NCBI RefSeq assembly: GCF_963576545.1
Contig: NC_083642.1
Span: 2,875,188 to 2,939,187, forward strand
Direction: 5' to 3'
DNA: 64,000 nucleotides
DNA from: Limanda limanda
Taxonomy: Eukaryota > Chordata > Actinopteri > Pleuronectiformes > Pleuronectidae
The notes below the pieces were generated by a model. The model was not told where the DNA came from and searched no databases. It was given only the letters and a program-made list of their open reading frames with translations. How positions within the stretch are numbered: position 1 is the first letter of the stretch; each line of letters opens with the position of its first letter. Below are positions 28,713 to 41,422 of this stretch, piece after piece. The position numbers and the translations under genes are program-made.

Positions 28713-31700
28713 GTTCTTCTGAGCTGCAGTTCTTCCTCCTCGTGAATGTGATCGTCTCTTCTGGTTTCACATCTCAGGTCTCGGCACACTTCAATCAAGT
28801 TCCTGCACGTACTTTGATTCAGGAAGCTACGTCAACCTGTTGCTGGTGCAAGAAGTAGGGACTGACCCACAGAGGAAGTGGTGCAGTGATGGTTAGACCT
28901 GTTTTACAGGCTGGTAACAGACAGCAGGTGATAAAAAGATGGACTCAAAAAAAACATTTTTAAACAGATTTATCCTATTTATTTATTTTACCTGTTAATA
29001 TTGTATAAATTAAACTTTGCTTTAAACTGTGTGTGATGGAAATTCATCTTGAGATTTGAAATAATGAAATTCTCAGACTGGAGTTGCCACTGAGTCTTTA
29101 TAATATAAGCTCTGCAGAGTTTACACAACAAGCACAGGTGCTCAAAATGGAACAACTGGCTGCAAGTTCACAAAAGCCAGAACTTATACAAAGATCCTTA
29201 TATCCTATCGCCGCTGGGGCAGTTCTTTGCCCATGGCCATGTCCACGCCCCTCTCTTCCTGGTACGGTGAAGTCGGCTCTGCTCTCAGTCTGGTCTTGTC
29301 TGGTTTGACCTTGACAGGGTAGACTCAGCCTGCATCATGCCGCTGTGTTGTTCAAACAGAACAGTCTAATGTGTGAGGAAATCTCCCACGGTTTCTCATG
29401 GTTTTTGTGTGGCCTAAAGATGAGGAAGAGGTGGCGTCATCACTCAGTCCGCCCACTGCCCGTCTCTATAGACTGGGAGAGCGGTGGGTGGCGTCTGAGA
29501 TGGGCCTGATTGTTGATTGGTGGAGTCTGGTCTCTGCATATCTTGTGGAGGAGGGGTTTGTTGTTGGTGAGGAGAAAGGCAGGCGTTGAGAAGATGAAGC
29601 CACACCCTTTCAAAAGGAGAATACAGAGATCTATATGATTACTTTCAACATTCTTTTCAACTTTCTTTTCAATATTATCAGACTTAGTTGCTGTGTCACC
29701 ATAGTTCCTTCGCATGAAGTTCATATAAGGACTACTCAGTTCAGTTCCATTATCCAAATCTTTCATTTTTCCATTTACCTATGTGAAGAAATTTTTTATT
29801 TTAAGTATTAGTTACCCTAAGTCTTCAATAGATCTCCAAAACGCTATCATAAGGAGCAAATAGGAATCTTAGTAATATAAACATCATAAAAATAATGCGT
29901 TACCCCCTATATAATAGTCAATAGTAATTTCCTCTTGCAATTACTTGGTTACTGTTAGTTTCTTAATTTATCCCTTAATTTATTTATTTACCTATTTTTC
30001 TTTCTGTCTCTTTTTTATTACATTTTTTTTTTTACTTTTTAATTCTTCCTATGTCTCGAGGAGTTTTTCTCTTGAAAGTTAAATTTTTTTCGACACTGAA
30101 TGACCTGTTATGAGGAAAAGCAAAGTCGCTGGACCATATTGGAAGAAAATGTCACACTATCCCGTCCTCACTCTTGCAACCATGAAGCCACCACTTTGAC
30201 TTTCTGGGTTCAATTAAGTGGATGAAATCGTGCACATCTACAATTTCCCTTGAACACTCAATTTAAGACGTGGACGTCTCCACGAATCCTTGTTTATTTC
30301 TCCGGCAAAACAGGAAAAATGCCTTCAACTAGGATGATTGCCATGAGGTTCATTCAGATTAACATTAATAATCCACAATGATCCAGAGATAATAACTAAT
30401 ACACCCGTTCCAAATAAACCCTTTAAATGTATTATTTCTTATGTTTGATTTCGTATTTGAGAAATTATCTTAACAGTCGTAAAAATCTAAATTTCATCAT
30501 CTCATCAGATTTAAGATGACCAAAGAGAGATCTTTGGATCCCTGTGAAGAAGATCCAGAACCCCAGTCACTTCGGTCCTCTCGTCTCTTAAATGTTAGAG
30601 GTAGAAGCAGAAAAAAAATAAAAATGTCTCTACAGGGTGGCCAACCACAAAACACTTCTAGGGTCCAGACAATCTTTCAAGGGATCCTATTTGTGACGCC
30701 AAGTTTGTGATGGACATTCATCTTGAGATTTGAAATAATGAAATTCTCAGACTGGAGTTGCCATTGAGTCTTTATAATAATGAGCTCTGCAGAGTTTACA
30801 CAACAAGCACGGGTGCACAAAAGGGAACAACTGGCCGCAAGTTCACAAAAGCCAGAACTTATACAAAGAGGCATTACACAACACATAATATGAAAAAAAA
30901 GACATGCCAGAACTAATACAAAGAGGTCCTTCATAAAACGTAATAAGAAAAAAGATATGAAATCCTCCTCGGTGTCTATCTGCTGTGTCCGTCGGCTGTA
31001 GCAAACTCCCTGTTAGCCAAGGTCACAGCAGTGAGACACCTGGTCAGGGGATTTCCACAACCCTACACACTGATCAGTGGAACTTTCCAAAACATGTGCT
31101 TTCCTATTTTTAATTCTTTTAACTTTTTGCCCATGTTGTTTTTAATATCCCTGTGCAGCACATTAACTCTCTGGAAGGGGCTTCTTAAATAAAGCTACCT
31201 TGCTCCATGTGAGGTCAGATGTTAAAGCCAATGTGAGAACAACACAAGAGAAGCTGGGAGGGTGGGGGGGTTATCTAATATAAACTATGACATATGGAAT
31301 CATCTCATTACAGGAGGAAGAAGGAAGTGAAATGCTTGGAAAAAGGCATTTCAAACTTTAATGTGTGACTTCATTAGGGAAATGAAAAAATAATTTAAGA
31401 ATAGTAACAATCATCAGGAAGACAAATGTAGGACCTTTGTAAAATATTGACATTATTAACTATACATAAAAAGTGCAGAAATATTTACAGCAAAACAGTA
31501 AAAGAAAGAAGGAAAGTGCAATATCAACGTGCACACACACACACACACACACACAGTTACATTGGCCGAGTCAGACAACAAGATCTGTCAACACAGAGGC
31601 TGAGGTCATTCTGCAGGATTTCTATCTAACAAATACTAATTTTTAATTCATTTTAATTTGTTACTTGAGACGACGTCGCCTTATAGCAAGTAAATACGTC

Positions 31701-33068
31701 TTTAAAAGAATCTTCATGACCAAAGTAGCATCCAGATCAATGTCCTCGATTCATAGTTTAGGTTTTTCTAGGTTGAAAAAAATTATTGAGACTCAATCGG
31801 ACACTCAGAATTCATGATCGGGCCCCTTTAGTTAAAGGTTGCATTTCCCTCTGAGAAGCTTTGTATCAGTGCAACTCTTTCAAAACTATCTCAAAAACCC
31901 ACTTAGAACCTTTAACTTCTACTTTGTGGGTTATAGACTTTTTGCAGCTGTTTTATAAAATGACGCAGCGTTAGATCTGGGGAGTGATGGAGTCGAGCTC
32001 AGTCACAGTCCAGTGCATCAGCTGTTGAAGCTCATATTTAAGCTGCTTTAGCTCTCGACTCTTCCGACCTCGACGCCACGTCACAATCGCCTCCGACCCA
32101 GCTCCTGATGATGCAATTGTTGATTTTCATTCACACCGTAGAAACCGTGGAGATGAACGGGCGCATGATGAGTTGACGAGCAGCTGTCAAAGCTGAGCCG
32201 GAGTATTTACGTGCAGTGAGGTAAACCAGTGGGTTGAGGGCGCTGTTCAGACACACCAGCCCACGACTTATCTGATGGCCGACGTAAACTCTGTTGGACC
32301 ATGTGTGATAGTTCTCGTGTTTGCTCAGAACTCTTGACCAGAGATTCAGGTTCTTGAACAGGTGATAGGGGATGTAACACACAGAGAAGAGAAGGATCAA
32401 AATGAACATCAACCTCAGGCTCCTTTGCTTCAGATCCTTGTCGACGTTGTTTTTGGAGCAAAGTGTGATAATCATATGTCCGTAGCAGCCCAGCGTGATG
32501 AGGAGTGGGATACAAAACCCAGTCAGGGTCCTCCCCAGGCTGTAGTTCAGGTAATCCTCCACAGATGTGTCGTGTGTGGTGTCGTAGCATTTCTCAGTTT
32601 GGTTTCCAAATGTCTTGATGTAGAACACGTCTGGAAGACTCTGGGCAGCCACCAGCAGCCACACGAGGACTGAGATTTTCATAGAATGAGTTACAGTGAT
32701 TCTTCCCAACACTCTCATCGGGTGAACAATAGCCAGGTACCTGTACACGCTGATGCACGTAAGGAATCCGATGCTGCCGTAGAGGTTCACGTTGAAGCAG
32801 AATCTCGTTATCTTGCAGAATGTAGCTCCAAAGATCCACTCTCTGTCCCTGAAGTAGTAATCCACCAGAAAAGGCAAAGTGAGCAGATACAAAATATCTG
32901 CAAGTCCCAGGTTGAGAACAAACACGTTGACGCTTCCCAGTTTCTTCCAGTTCTGCCACAAAGACTTCAACCCCCATGCGTTAGCAACCAGGCCGACGAT
33001 GAAGACCAAGATTAAAACAGGAGGCAGGAATTTGCCGGGGAAATCAAAGTTGACAGAGGTATCGTTCA
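28713..33068. other. spacer between receptor copies 1 and 2
   Basis: 4.36 kb, longer than the other spacers. It contains the LTR-element remnant at 29034-31080, a CA microsatellite (31531-31553) and, from about 31080 to 32130, the common spacer sequence of the array. No gene is seen. Confidence 0.65.
29034..31080 (-). mobile_element. remnant of an LTR retroelement, internally deleted
   Basis: A ~170 bp block (from 29034, TTCATCTTGAGATTTGAAAT) is repeated directly at about 30708-30875. Read on the minus strand, the right-hand copy ends ...CATCACAAACT and is followed by TGGCGTCACAAATAGGAT, placed and shaped like a tRNA primer-binding site. A 108-codon open frame (29440-29766, minus) lies between the repeats in the right orientation but matches nothing I know. 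Outer LTR limits are estimates, and pol and env are absent. Confidence 0.4.
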
Positions 33069-33069
33069 T
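32131..33069 (-). CDS. P2Y1-like nucleotide receptor, array copy 2
   Basis: 312 aa, intact, pocket residues as in copy 1. Differences: the N-terminus is MNDTSVNFDF with no cysteine and ECL3 reads KHENYHTW with no cysteine, so the second disulfide cannot form. ECL2 is FGNQTEKCYDTTHDTS. It ends STVSTV like copy 1. An upstream in-frame Met (33144) would add 25 residues, but the segment is basic and the same codons contain TGA in four sister copies, so I take the MND start. A solo LTR in the same orientation starts 1.1 kb upstream. Confidence 0.88.
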   Translation of the reverse strand: MNDTSVNFDFPGKFLPPVLILVFIVGLVANAWGLKSLWQNWKKLGSVNVFVLNLGLADILYLLTLPFLVDYYFRDREWIFGATFCKITRFCFNVNLYGSIGFLTCISVYRYLAIVHPMRVLGRITVTHSMKISVLVWLLVAAQSLPDVFYIKTFGNQTEKCYDTTHDTSVEDYLNYSLGRTLTGFCIPLLITLGCYGHMIITLCSKNNVDKDLKQRSLRLMFILILLFSVCYIPYHLFKNLNLWSRVLSKHENYHTWSNRVYVGHQISRGLVCLNSALNPLVYLTARKYSGSALTAARQLIMRPFISTVSTV

Positions 33070-34743
33070 GTTCTTCTGAGCTGCAGTTCTTCCTCCTCGT
33101 GAATGTGATCGTCTCTTTTGGTTCCACATCTCAGGGCTCGGCACACTTCATTCAAGTTCCTGCACGTACTTATATCCAGGAAACTATGTTAATGTCACGG
33201 TGCTGTTGCCAGAAGCAGGGCCTGACCCACACAAAGGAAGTGATGCAATGATGGTTAGACCTGTTTTACTACCAGGCTGTTAGCAGACAACAGGCGGTTA
33301 AAAAATTATTAAACGTAAAATTCTTTTAACTTTGTGCTTATGTTGTTTTTAATGTCCCTGTGCAGCACATTAACTCTGTGGAAGGTGCTTCATAAATAAA
33401 GCTGCCTTGCCCAATGTGAGGTCAGATGTTAAAGCCAATGTGAGAACAACACAAGAAAATCAGGGGGGGGGGGGGGTGACATTTATGTAATATAAACTAT
33501 TACTGACATCAGTTAGACTTCATGTCCAGCATTTGTCAGGTCTCACAAGCTCTTTAATAAAAATAGTATTACTAGTTTTAAATTTGGTTTCATTGTTATA
33601 ATGAATCAGCTCATTACAGGAGGAAGAAGGAAGGGAAACGTTTGGAAAAAGGCATTTCAAACTTTAATGTGTGATTTCATTAAGGAAATGAAAAACACCA
33701 ATTTAGAATAGTAACAATCGTCAGGAAGACAAATGTAGGAACTTTGTAAAATATTGACATTATTAACTATACATAAAAAGTGCAGAAATATTTACAGCAA
33801 AACAGCAAAATAAAGAAAGTGCAATATCATCTGACATCCAATCACACACACAAACACACACACTTTCAAAGTTGCATTGGTCGAGTCAAAAAACAAGATC
33901 TGTCAACACAGAGGCTGGAGTCATTCTGCAGGATTTCTATCTAACAAATAATCACTTTAAATTCATTTTAATTTGTTACTTGAGATGACGTTGCCTTATA
34001 GCAAAGTAAATAAGTCTTTAAAAACATCTTCATGACCAAAGTAGCATCGAGATCAATGTCCACGATTCATAGTTTAGGTTTTTCTAGGTTGAAAAAGCCA
34101 CGTTATAATTTTTGAGACTCAATCGGCCCAAATATATGAAACTTACTGCTTCAGTCCTGTTGCGGGTGGAAATCAAAGGCAGGAGTCGTCGTTCTCAAGT
34201 TAAAATTAAGCAAGTTTATTCAGAGGTCACAGGTCAGGAAACTGCGGTGTCTAGCAAATTATCATGCATGGACCACTAATCCTAGGCAGTAAGCTGCACA
34301 GGAAAAATGGCGCTTACACAAAGTGCGTACATAGCTTATATATTGATTTACTGAGCGTGACAGAGGTTCTTGTACACGGGGCAGTGCCTCGTTGGCTGGT
34401 TCACAAGGCAGTCCTGCCTTCCTGGCTCGTTGGGTCCTCCTCCTGGCGTCGCGTGTTGATGATGATGATCTGGGCGTGCACGTCATGTCGCGGTTACCAG
34501 AGGTCATAGCGTTCTGGCCTCAAAGCATTCTAAGACTGATGATCTCATTGTGTGTACTGATGTGTGGAACGTATCATGCACAGGAGAGAGGACGTCTTAG
34601 AAATTAATATAATGAAGGGATTCATGGAAAACTGTGAGAAAAGGCATGAAAACCTCTAGTCTAATCTGTCCGCTGTGTGTGTGTGAGGGAGGGTTTTGGC
34701 CTTGTCTGCTCATTATCTGCCTCACCTCCCTCAGATGTTGGCC

Positions 34744-34776
<33 letters not shown>

Positions 34777-35194
34777 CATGATGTGTAGCTGACCACACGT
34801 TAAAGTGTGTGTATGTCAATAGTCCTGATGTTTCCAGTTGTGAAACATCAGGAGAATCAGAGTCAATTTTATACTTTTTAAAAAAGGTCAAATGCACGTT
34901 GACAAATTTACTTTAAACTTTGAGTTTACGATCAGGCGCCTTTAATTAAAAGGTTGCATTTCCCTCTGAGATGCTTTGTATCAGTGCACATCTTTAAAAC
35001 TATCTCAAAAACCCACTTAGAACCTTCAACTTCTACTTTGTGGGTTATAGACATTTTGCAGCTGTTTTATAAAATGACGCAGCGTTAGATCTGGGGAGTG
35101 ATGGAGTCGAGCTCAGTCACAGTCCAGTGCATCAGCTGCTAAAGCTCATATTTAAGCTGCTTTAGCTCTCAACTCTTCCGACCTCAACACCACG
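33070..35194. other. spacer between receptor copies 2 and 3
   Basis: Array spacer of the 3.1-kb class. From left to right it has a receptor 5' flank with a G run (about 33462), a LINE/SINE-tail-like CTTCATAAATAAAGCTGCCT, a CA-rich patch (about 33845), the solo LTR at 34160-34820 and the conserved 3' flank of copy 3. Confidence 0.7.
34160..34820 (-). mobile_element. solo LTR, first of four duplicated copies
   Basis: 661 bp, absent from the homologous spacers at 47830 and 57450 and flanked by AGTCCTG on both sides (34153-34159 and 34821-34827), so the empty site and target duplication are visible in the same window. Read on the minus strand it has a GT-rich stretch near the start, a TATA box (TATATAAGC, 34334-34342), AATAAA (34215-34220) and a U5-like end CCCGCAA(CA). 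No internal retroviral coding is attached. It points toward copy 2. Confidence 0.8.
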
Positions 35195-36184
35195 TCACAA
35201 CCGCCTCCGACCCAGCTCCTGATGATGCAATTGCTGATCTTCATTCACACCCGTAGAAACCGTGGAGATGAACGGGCGCATGATGAGTTGACAAGCAGCT
35301 GTCAAAGCTGAGCCGGAGTATTTACGTGCAGTGAGGTAAACCAGAGGGTTGAGGGCGCTGTTCAGACACACCAGCCCACGACTTATCTGATGGCCGACGT
35401 AAACTCTGTTGGACCATGTGTGATAGTTCTCGTGTTTGCTCAGAACTCTTGACCAGAGATTTAGGTTCTTGAACAGGTGATAGGGGAGGTAACACACAGA
35501 GAAGAGAAGGATCAAAATGAACATCAACCTCAGGCTCCTTTGCTTCAGATCCTTGTCGACGTTGTTTTTGGAGCAAAGTGTGATAATCATATGTCCGTAG
35601 CAGCCCAGCGTGATGAGGAGTGGGATACAAAACCCAGTCAGGGTCCTCCCCAGGCTGTAGTTCAGGTAATCCTCCACAGATGTGTCGTGTGTGGTGTCGT
35701 AGCATTTCTCAGTGTTGTTTCCAAACGTTTTGATGTAGAACATGTCTGGAAGACTCTGGGCAGCCACCAGCAGCCACACGAGGACTGAGATGTTCACAGA
35801 ATGAGTGACAGTGATTCTTCCTAACACTTTCATCGGGTGAACAATAGCCAGGTACCTGTACACGCTGATGCACGTAAGGAATCCGATGCTGCCGTAGAGG
35901 TTCACGTTGAAGCAGAATCTCGTTATCTTGCAGAATGTAGCTCCAAAGATCCACTCTCTGTCCCTGAAGTAGTAATCCACCAGAAAAGGCAAAGTGAGCA
36001 GATACAAAATATCTGCAAGTCCCAGGTTGAGAACAAACACGTTGACGCTTCCCAGTTTCTTCCAGTTCTGCCACAAAGACTTCAACCCCCATGCGTTAGC
36101 AACCAGGCCGACGATGAAGACCAAGATTAAAACAGGAGGCAGGAATTTGCCGGGGAAATCAAAGTTGACAGAGGTATCGTTCAT
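35195..36184 (-). CDS. P2Y1-like nucleotide receptor, array copy 3
   Basis: 329 aa. Same cysteine-less N-terminus and ECL3 as copy 2; ECL2 has FGNNTEKCYDTT. One extra base in the C-terminal codons changes the end from STV-stop to STG and adds GVNEDQQLHHQELGRRRL, removing the PDZ-type tail. Differs from copies 4 and 5 by one residue (FNVNLYG in TM3 where they have FNANLYG). The basic upstream extension (to 36259) is open but not used in my model. Confidence 0.87.
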   Translation of the reverse strand: MNDTSVNFDFPGKFLPPVLILVFIVGLVANAWGLKSLWQNWKKLGSVNVFVLNLGLADILYLLTLPFLVDYYFRDREWIFGATFCKITRFCFNVNLYGSIGFLTCISVYRYLAIVHPMKVLGRITVTHSVNISVLVWLLVAAQSLPDMFYIKTFGNNTEKCYDTTHDTSVEDYLNYSLGRTLTGFCIPLLITLGCYGHMIITLCSKNNVDKDLKQRSLRLMFILILLFSVCYLPYHLFKNLNLWSRVLSKHENYHTWSNRVYVGHQISRGLVCLNSALNPLVYLTARKYSGSALTAACQLIMRPFISTVSTGVNEDQQLHHQELGRRRL

Positions 36185-38308
36185 GTTCTTCTGAGCTGCA
36201 GTTCTTCCTCCTCGTGAATGTGATCGTCTCTTTTGGTTCCACATCTCAGGGCTCGGCACACTTCATTCAAGTTCCTGCACGTACTTATATCCAGGAAACT
36301 ATGTTAATGTCACGGTGCTGTTGCCAGAAGCAGGGCCTGACCCACACAAAGGAAGTGATGCAATGATGGTTAGACCTGTTTTACTACCAGGCTGTTAGCA
36401 GACAACAGGCGGTTAAAAAATTATTAAACGTAAAATTCTTTTAACTTTGTGCTTATGTTGTTTTTAATGTCCCTGTGCAGCACATTAACTCTGTGGAAGG
36501 TGCTTCATAAATAAAGCTGCCTTGCCCAATGTGAGGTCAGATGTTAAAGCCAATGTGAGAACAACACAAGAAAATCAGGGGGGGGGGGGGGGTGACATTT
36601 ATGTAATATAAACTATTACTGACATCAGTTAGACTTCATGTCCAGCATATATCAGGTCTCACAAGCTCTTTCATAATTATAGTAAAACTAGTTTTAAATT
36701 TGGTTTCATTGTTATAATGAATCAGCTCATTACAGGAGGAAGAAGGAAGGGAAACGTTTGGAAAAAGGCATTTCAAACTTTAATGTGTGACTTCATTAAG
36801 GAAATGAAAAACACCAATTTAGAATAGTAACAATCGTCAGGAAGACAAATGTAGGAACTTTGTAAAATATTGACATTATTAACTATACATAAAAAGTGTA
36901 GAAATATTTACAGCAAAACAGCAAAATAAAGAAAGTGCAATATCATCTGACATCCAATCACACACACAAACACACACACTTTCAAAGTTGCATTGGTCGA
37001 GTCAAAAAACAAGATCTGTCAACACAGAGGCTGGAGTCATTCTGCAGGATTTCTATCTAACAAATAATCACTTTAAATTCATTTTAATTTGTTACTTGAG
37101 ATGACGTTGCCTTATAGCAAAGTAAATAAGTCTTTAAAAACATCTTCATGACCAAAGTAGCATCGAGATCAATGTCCACGATTCATAGTTTAGGTTTTTC
37201 TAGGTTGAAAAAGCCACGTTAAAATTTTTGAGACTCAATCGGCCCAAATATATGAAACTTACTGCTTCAGTCCTGTTGCGGGTGGAAATCAAAGGCAGGA
37301 GTCGTCGTTCTCAAGTTAAAATTAAGCAAGTTTATTCAGAGGTCACAGGTCAGGAAACTGCGGTGTCTAGCAAATTATCATGCATGGACCACTAATCCTA
37401 GGCAGTAAGCTGCACAGGAAAAATGGCGCTTACACAAAGTGCGTACATAGCTTATATATTGATTTACTGAGCGTGACAGAGGTTCTTGTACGCGGGACAG
37501 TGCCTCGTTGGCTGGTTCACAAGGCAGTCCTGCCTTCCTGGCTCGTTGGGTCCTCCTCCTGGCGTCGCGTGTTGATGATGATGATCTGGGCGTGCACGTC
37601 ATGTCGCGGTTATCAGAGGTCATAGCGTTCTGGCCTCAAAGCATTCTAAGACTGATGATCTCATTGTGTGTACTGATGTGTGGAACGTATCATGCACAGG
37701 AGAGAGGACGTCTTAGAAATTAATATAATGAAGGGATTCATGGAAAACTGTGAGAAAAGGCATGAAAACCTCTAGTCTAATCTGTCCGCTGTGTGTGTGT
37801 GAGGGAGGGTTTTGGCCTTGTCTGCTCATTATCTGCCTCACCTCCCTCAGATGTTGGCCTTGTGTGTGTGTGTGTCTGTGTGTGTGTGAACATGATGTGT
37901 AGCTGACCACACGTTAAAGTGTGTGTATGTCAATAGTCCTGATGTTTCCAGTTGTGAAACATCAGGAGAATCAGAGTCAATTTTATACTTTTTAAAAAAG
38001 GTCAAATGCACGTTGACAAATTTACTTTAAACTTTGAGTTTACGATCAGGCGCCTTTAATTAAAAGGTTGCATTTCCCTCTGAGATGCTTTGTATCAGTG
38101 CACATCTTTAAAACTATCTCAAAAACCCACTTAGAACCTTCAACTTCTACTTTGTGGGTTATAGACATTTTGCAGCTGTTTTATAAAATGACGCAGCGTT
38201 AGATCTGGGGAGTGATGGAGTCGAGCTCAGTCACAGTCCAGTGCATCAGCTGCTAAAGCTCATATTTAAGCTGCTTTAGCTCTCAACTCTTCCGACCTCA
38301 ACACCACG
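36185..38308. other. spacer between receptor copies 3 and 4
   Basis: Nearly base-for-base the same as the next spacer, including a long G run at about 36579. Contains LTR copy 37276-37934. No gene. Confidence 0.75.
37276..37934 (-). mobile_element. solo LTR, second copy
   Basis: 659 bp with the same flanking AGTCCTG repeats and the same insertion point as the 34160 copy. It was therefore duplicated with the array unit, not inserted anew. It lies about 1.1 kb upstream of copy 3. Confidence 0.8.
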
Positions 38309-39298
38309 TCACAACCGCCTCCGACCCAGCTCCTGATGATGCAATTGCTGATCTTCATTCACACCCGTAGAAACCGTGGAGATGAACGGGCGCATGATGA
38401 GTTGACAAGCAGCTGTCAAAGCTGAGCCGGAGTATTTACGTGCAGTGAGGTAAACCAGAGGGTTGAGGGCGCTGTTCAGACACACCAGCCCACGACTTAT
38501 CTGATGGCCGACGTAAACTCTGTTGGACCATGTGTGATAGTTCTCGTGTTTGCTCAGAACTCTTGACCAGAGATTTAGGTTCTTGAACAGGTGATAGGGG
38601 AGGTAACACACAGAGAAGAGAAGGATCAAAATGAACATCAACCTCAGGCTCCTTTGCTTCAGATCCTTGTCGACGTTGTTTTTGGAGCAAAGTGTGATAA
38701 TCATATGTCCGTAGCAGCCCAGCGTGATGAGGAGTGGGATACAAAACCCAGTCAGGGTCCTCCCCAGGCTGTAGTTCAGGTAATCCTCCACAGATGTGTC
38801 GTGTGTGGTGTCGTAGCATTTCTCAGTGTTGTTTCCAAACGTTTTGATGTAGAACATGTCTGGAAGACTCTGGGCAGCCACCAGCAGCCACACGAGGACT
38901 GAGATGTTCACAGAATGAGTGACAGTGATTCTTCCTAACACTTTCATCGGGTGAACAATAGCCAGGTACCTGTACACGCTGATGCACGTAAGGAATCCGA
39001 TGCTGCCGTAGAGGTTCGCGTTGAAGCAGAATCTCGTTATCTTGCAGAATGTAGCTCCAAAGATCCACTCTCTGTCCCTGAAGTAGTAATCCACCAGAAA
39101 AGGCAAAGTGAGCAGATACAAAATATCTGCAAGTCCCAGGTTGAGAACAAACACGTTGACGCTTCCCAGTTTCTTCCAGTTCTGCCACAAAGACTTCAAC
39201 CCCCATGCGTTAGCAACCAGGCCGACGATGAAGACCAAGATTAAAACAGGAGGCAGGAATTTGCCGGGGAAATCAAAGTTGACAGAGGTATCGTTCAT
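38309..39298 (-). CDS. P2Y1-like nucleotide receptor, array copy 4
   Basis: 329 aa, identical in protein sequence to copy 5 and one residue from copy 3. It has the shifted C-terminus ending GRRRL and no N-terminal or ECL3 cysteine. Confidence 0.87.
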   Translation of the reverse strand: MNDTSVNFDFPGKFLPPVLILVFIVGLVANAWGLKSLWQNWKKLGSVNVFVLNLGLADILYLLTLPFLVDYYFRDREWIFGATFCKITRFCFNANLYGSIGFLTCISVYRYLAIVHPMKVLGRITVTHSVNISVLVWLLVAAQSLPDMFYIKTFGNNTEKCYDTTHDTSVEDYLNYSLGRTLTGFCIPLLITLGCYGHMIITLCSKNNVDKDLKQRSLRLMFILILLFSVCYLPYHLFKNLNLWSRVLSKHENYHTWSNRVYVGHQISRGLVCLNSALNPLVYLTARKYSGSALTAACQLIMRPFISTVSTGVNEDQQLHHQELGRRRL

Positions 39299-41422
39299 GT
39301 TCTTCTGAGCTGCAGTTCTTCCTCCTCGTGAATGTGATCGTCTCTTTTGGTTCCACATCTCAGGGCTCGGCACACTTCATTCAAGTTCCTGCACGTACTT
39401 ATATCCAGGAAACTATGTTAATGTCACGGTGCTGTTGCCAGAAGCAGGGCCTGACCCACACAAAGGAAGTGATGCAATGATGGTTAGACCTGTTTTACTA
39501 CCAGGCTGTTAGCAGACAACAGGCGGTTAAAAAATTATTAAACGTAAAATTCTTTTAACTTTGTGCTTATGTTGTTTTTAATGTCCCTGTGCAGCACATT
39601 AACTCTGTGGAAGGTGCTTCATAAATAAAGCTGCCTTGCCCAATGTGAGGTCAGATGTTAAAGCCAATGTGAGAACAACACAAGAAAATCAGGGGGGGGG
39701 GGGGGGTGACATTTATGTAATATAAACTATTACTGACATCAGTTAGACTTCATGTCCAGCATATATCAGGTCTCACAAGCTCTTTCATAATTATAGTAAA
39801 ACTAGTTTTAAATTTGGTTTCATTGTTATAATGAATCAGCTCATTACAGGAGGAAGAAGGAAGGGAAACGTTTGGAAAAAGGCATTTCAAACTTTAATGT
39901 GTGACTTCATTAAGGAAATGAAAAACACCAATTTAGAATAGTAACAATCGTCAGGAAGACAAATGTAGGAACTTTGTAAAATATTGACATTATTAACTAT
40001 ACATAAAAAGTGTAGAAATATTTACAGCAAAACAGCAAAATAAAGAAAGTGCAATATCATCTGACATCCAATCACACACACAAACACACACACTTTCAAA
40101 GTTGCATTGGTCGAGTCAAAAAACAAGATCTGTCAACACAGAGGCTGGAGTCATTCTGCAGGATTTCTATCTAACAAATAATCACTTTAAATTCATTTTA
40201 ATTTGTTACTTGAGATGACGTTGCCTTATAGCAAAGTAAATAAGTCTTTAAAAACATCTTCATGACCAAAGTAGCATCGAGATCAATGTCCACGATTCAT
40301 AGTTTAGGTTTTTCTAGGTTGAAAAAGCCACGTTAAAATTTTTGAGACTCAATCGGCCCAAATATATGAAACTTACTGCTTCAGTCCTGTTGCGGGTGGA
40401 AATCAAAGGCAGGAGTCGTCGTTCTCAAGTTAAAATTAAGCAAGTTTATTCAGAGGTCACAGGTCAGGAAACTGCGGTGTCTAGCAAATTATCATGCATG
40501 GACCACTAATCCTAGGCAGTAAGCTGCACAGGAAAAATGGCGCTTACACAAAGTGCGTACATAGCTTATATATTGATTTACTGAGCGTGACAGAGGTTCT
40601 TGTACGCGGGACAGTGCCTCGTTGGCTGGTTCACAAGGCAGTCCTGCCTTCCTGGCTCGTTGGGTCCTCCTCCTGGCGTCGCGTGTTGATGATGATGATC
40701 TGGGCGTGCACGTCATGTCGCGGTTATCAGAGGTCATAGCGTTCTGGCCTCAAAGCATTCTAAGACTGATGATCTCATTGTGTGTACTGATGTGTGGAAC
40801 GTATCATGCACAGGAGAGAGGACGTCTTAGAAATTAATATAATGAAGGGATTCATGGAAAACTGTGAGAAAAGGCATGAAAACCTCTAGTCTAATCTGTC
40901 CGCTGTGTGTGTGTGAGGGAGGGTTTTGGCCTTGTCTGCTCATTATCTGCCTCACCTCCCTCAGATGTTGGCCTTGTGTGTGTGTGTGTCTGTGTGTGTG
41001 TGAACATGATGTGTAGCTGACCACACGTTAAAGTGTGTGTATGTCAATAGTCCTGATGTTTCCAGTTGTGAAACATCAGGAGAATCAGAGTCAATTTTAT
41101 ACTTTTTAAAAAAGGTCAAATGCACGTTGACAAATTTACTTTAAACTTTGAGTTTACGATCAGGCGCCTTTAATTAAAAGGTTGCATTTCCCTCTGAGAT
41201 GCTTTGTATCAGTGCACATCTTTAAAACTATCTCAAAAACCCACTTAGAACCTTCAACTTCTACTTTGTGGGTTATAGACATTTTGCAGCTGTTTTATAA
41301 AATGACGCAGCGTTAGATCTGGGGAGTGATGGAGTCGAGCTCAGTCACAGTCCAGTGCATCAGCTGCTAAAGCTCATATTTAAGCTGCTTTAGCTCTCAA
41401 CTCTTCCGACCTCAACACCACG
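39299..41422. other. spacer between receptor copies 4 and 5
   Basis: Same content as the preceding spacer, including the G run (about 39692) and LTR copy 40390-41048. Confidence 0.75.
40390..41048 (-). mobile_element. solo LTR, third copy
   Basis: 659 bp, same ends and insertion site as the other copies. It sits upstream of receptor copy 4. Confidence 0.8.

Noticed and set aside
34262..34607. 71-81 codon frames repeated in every solo LTR, on both strands
   Set aside because: They lie in the LTR, overlap each other on opposite strands, and repeat only because the LTR was duplicated.
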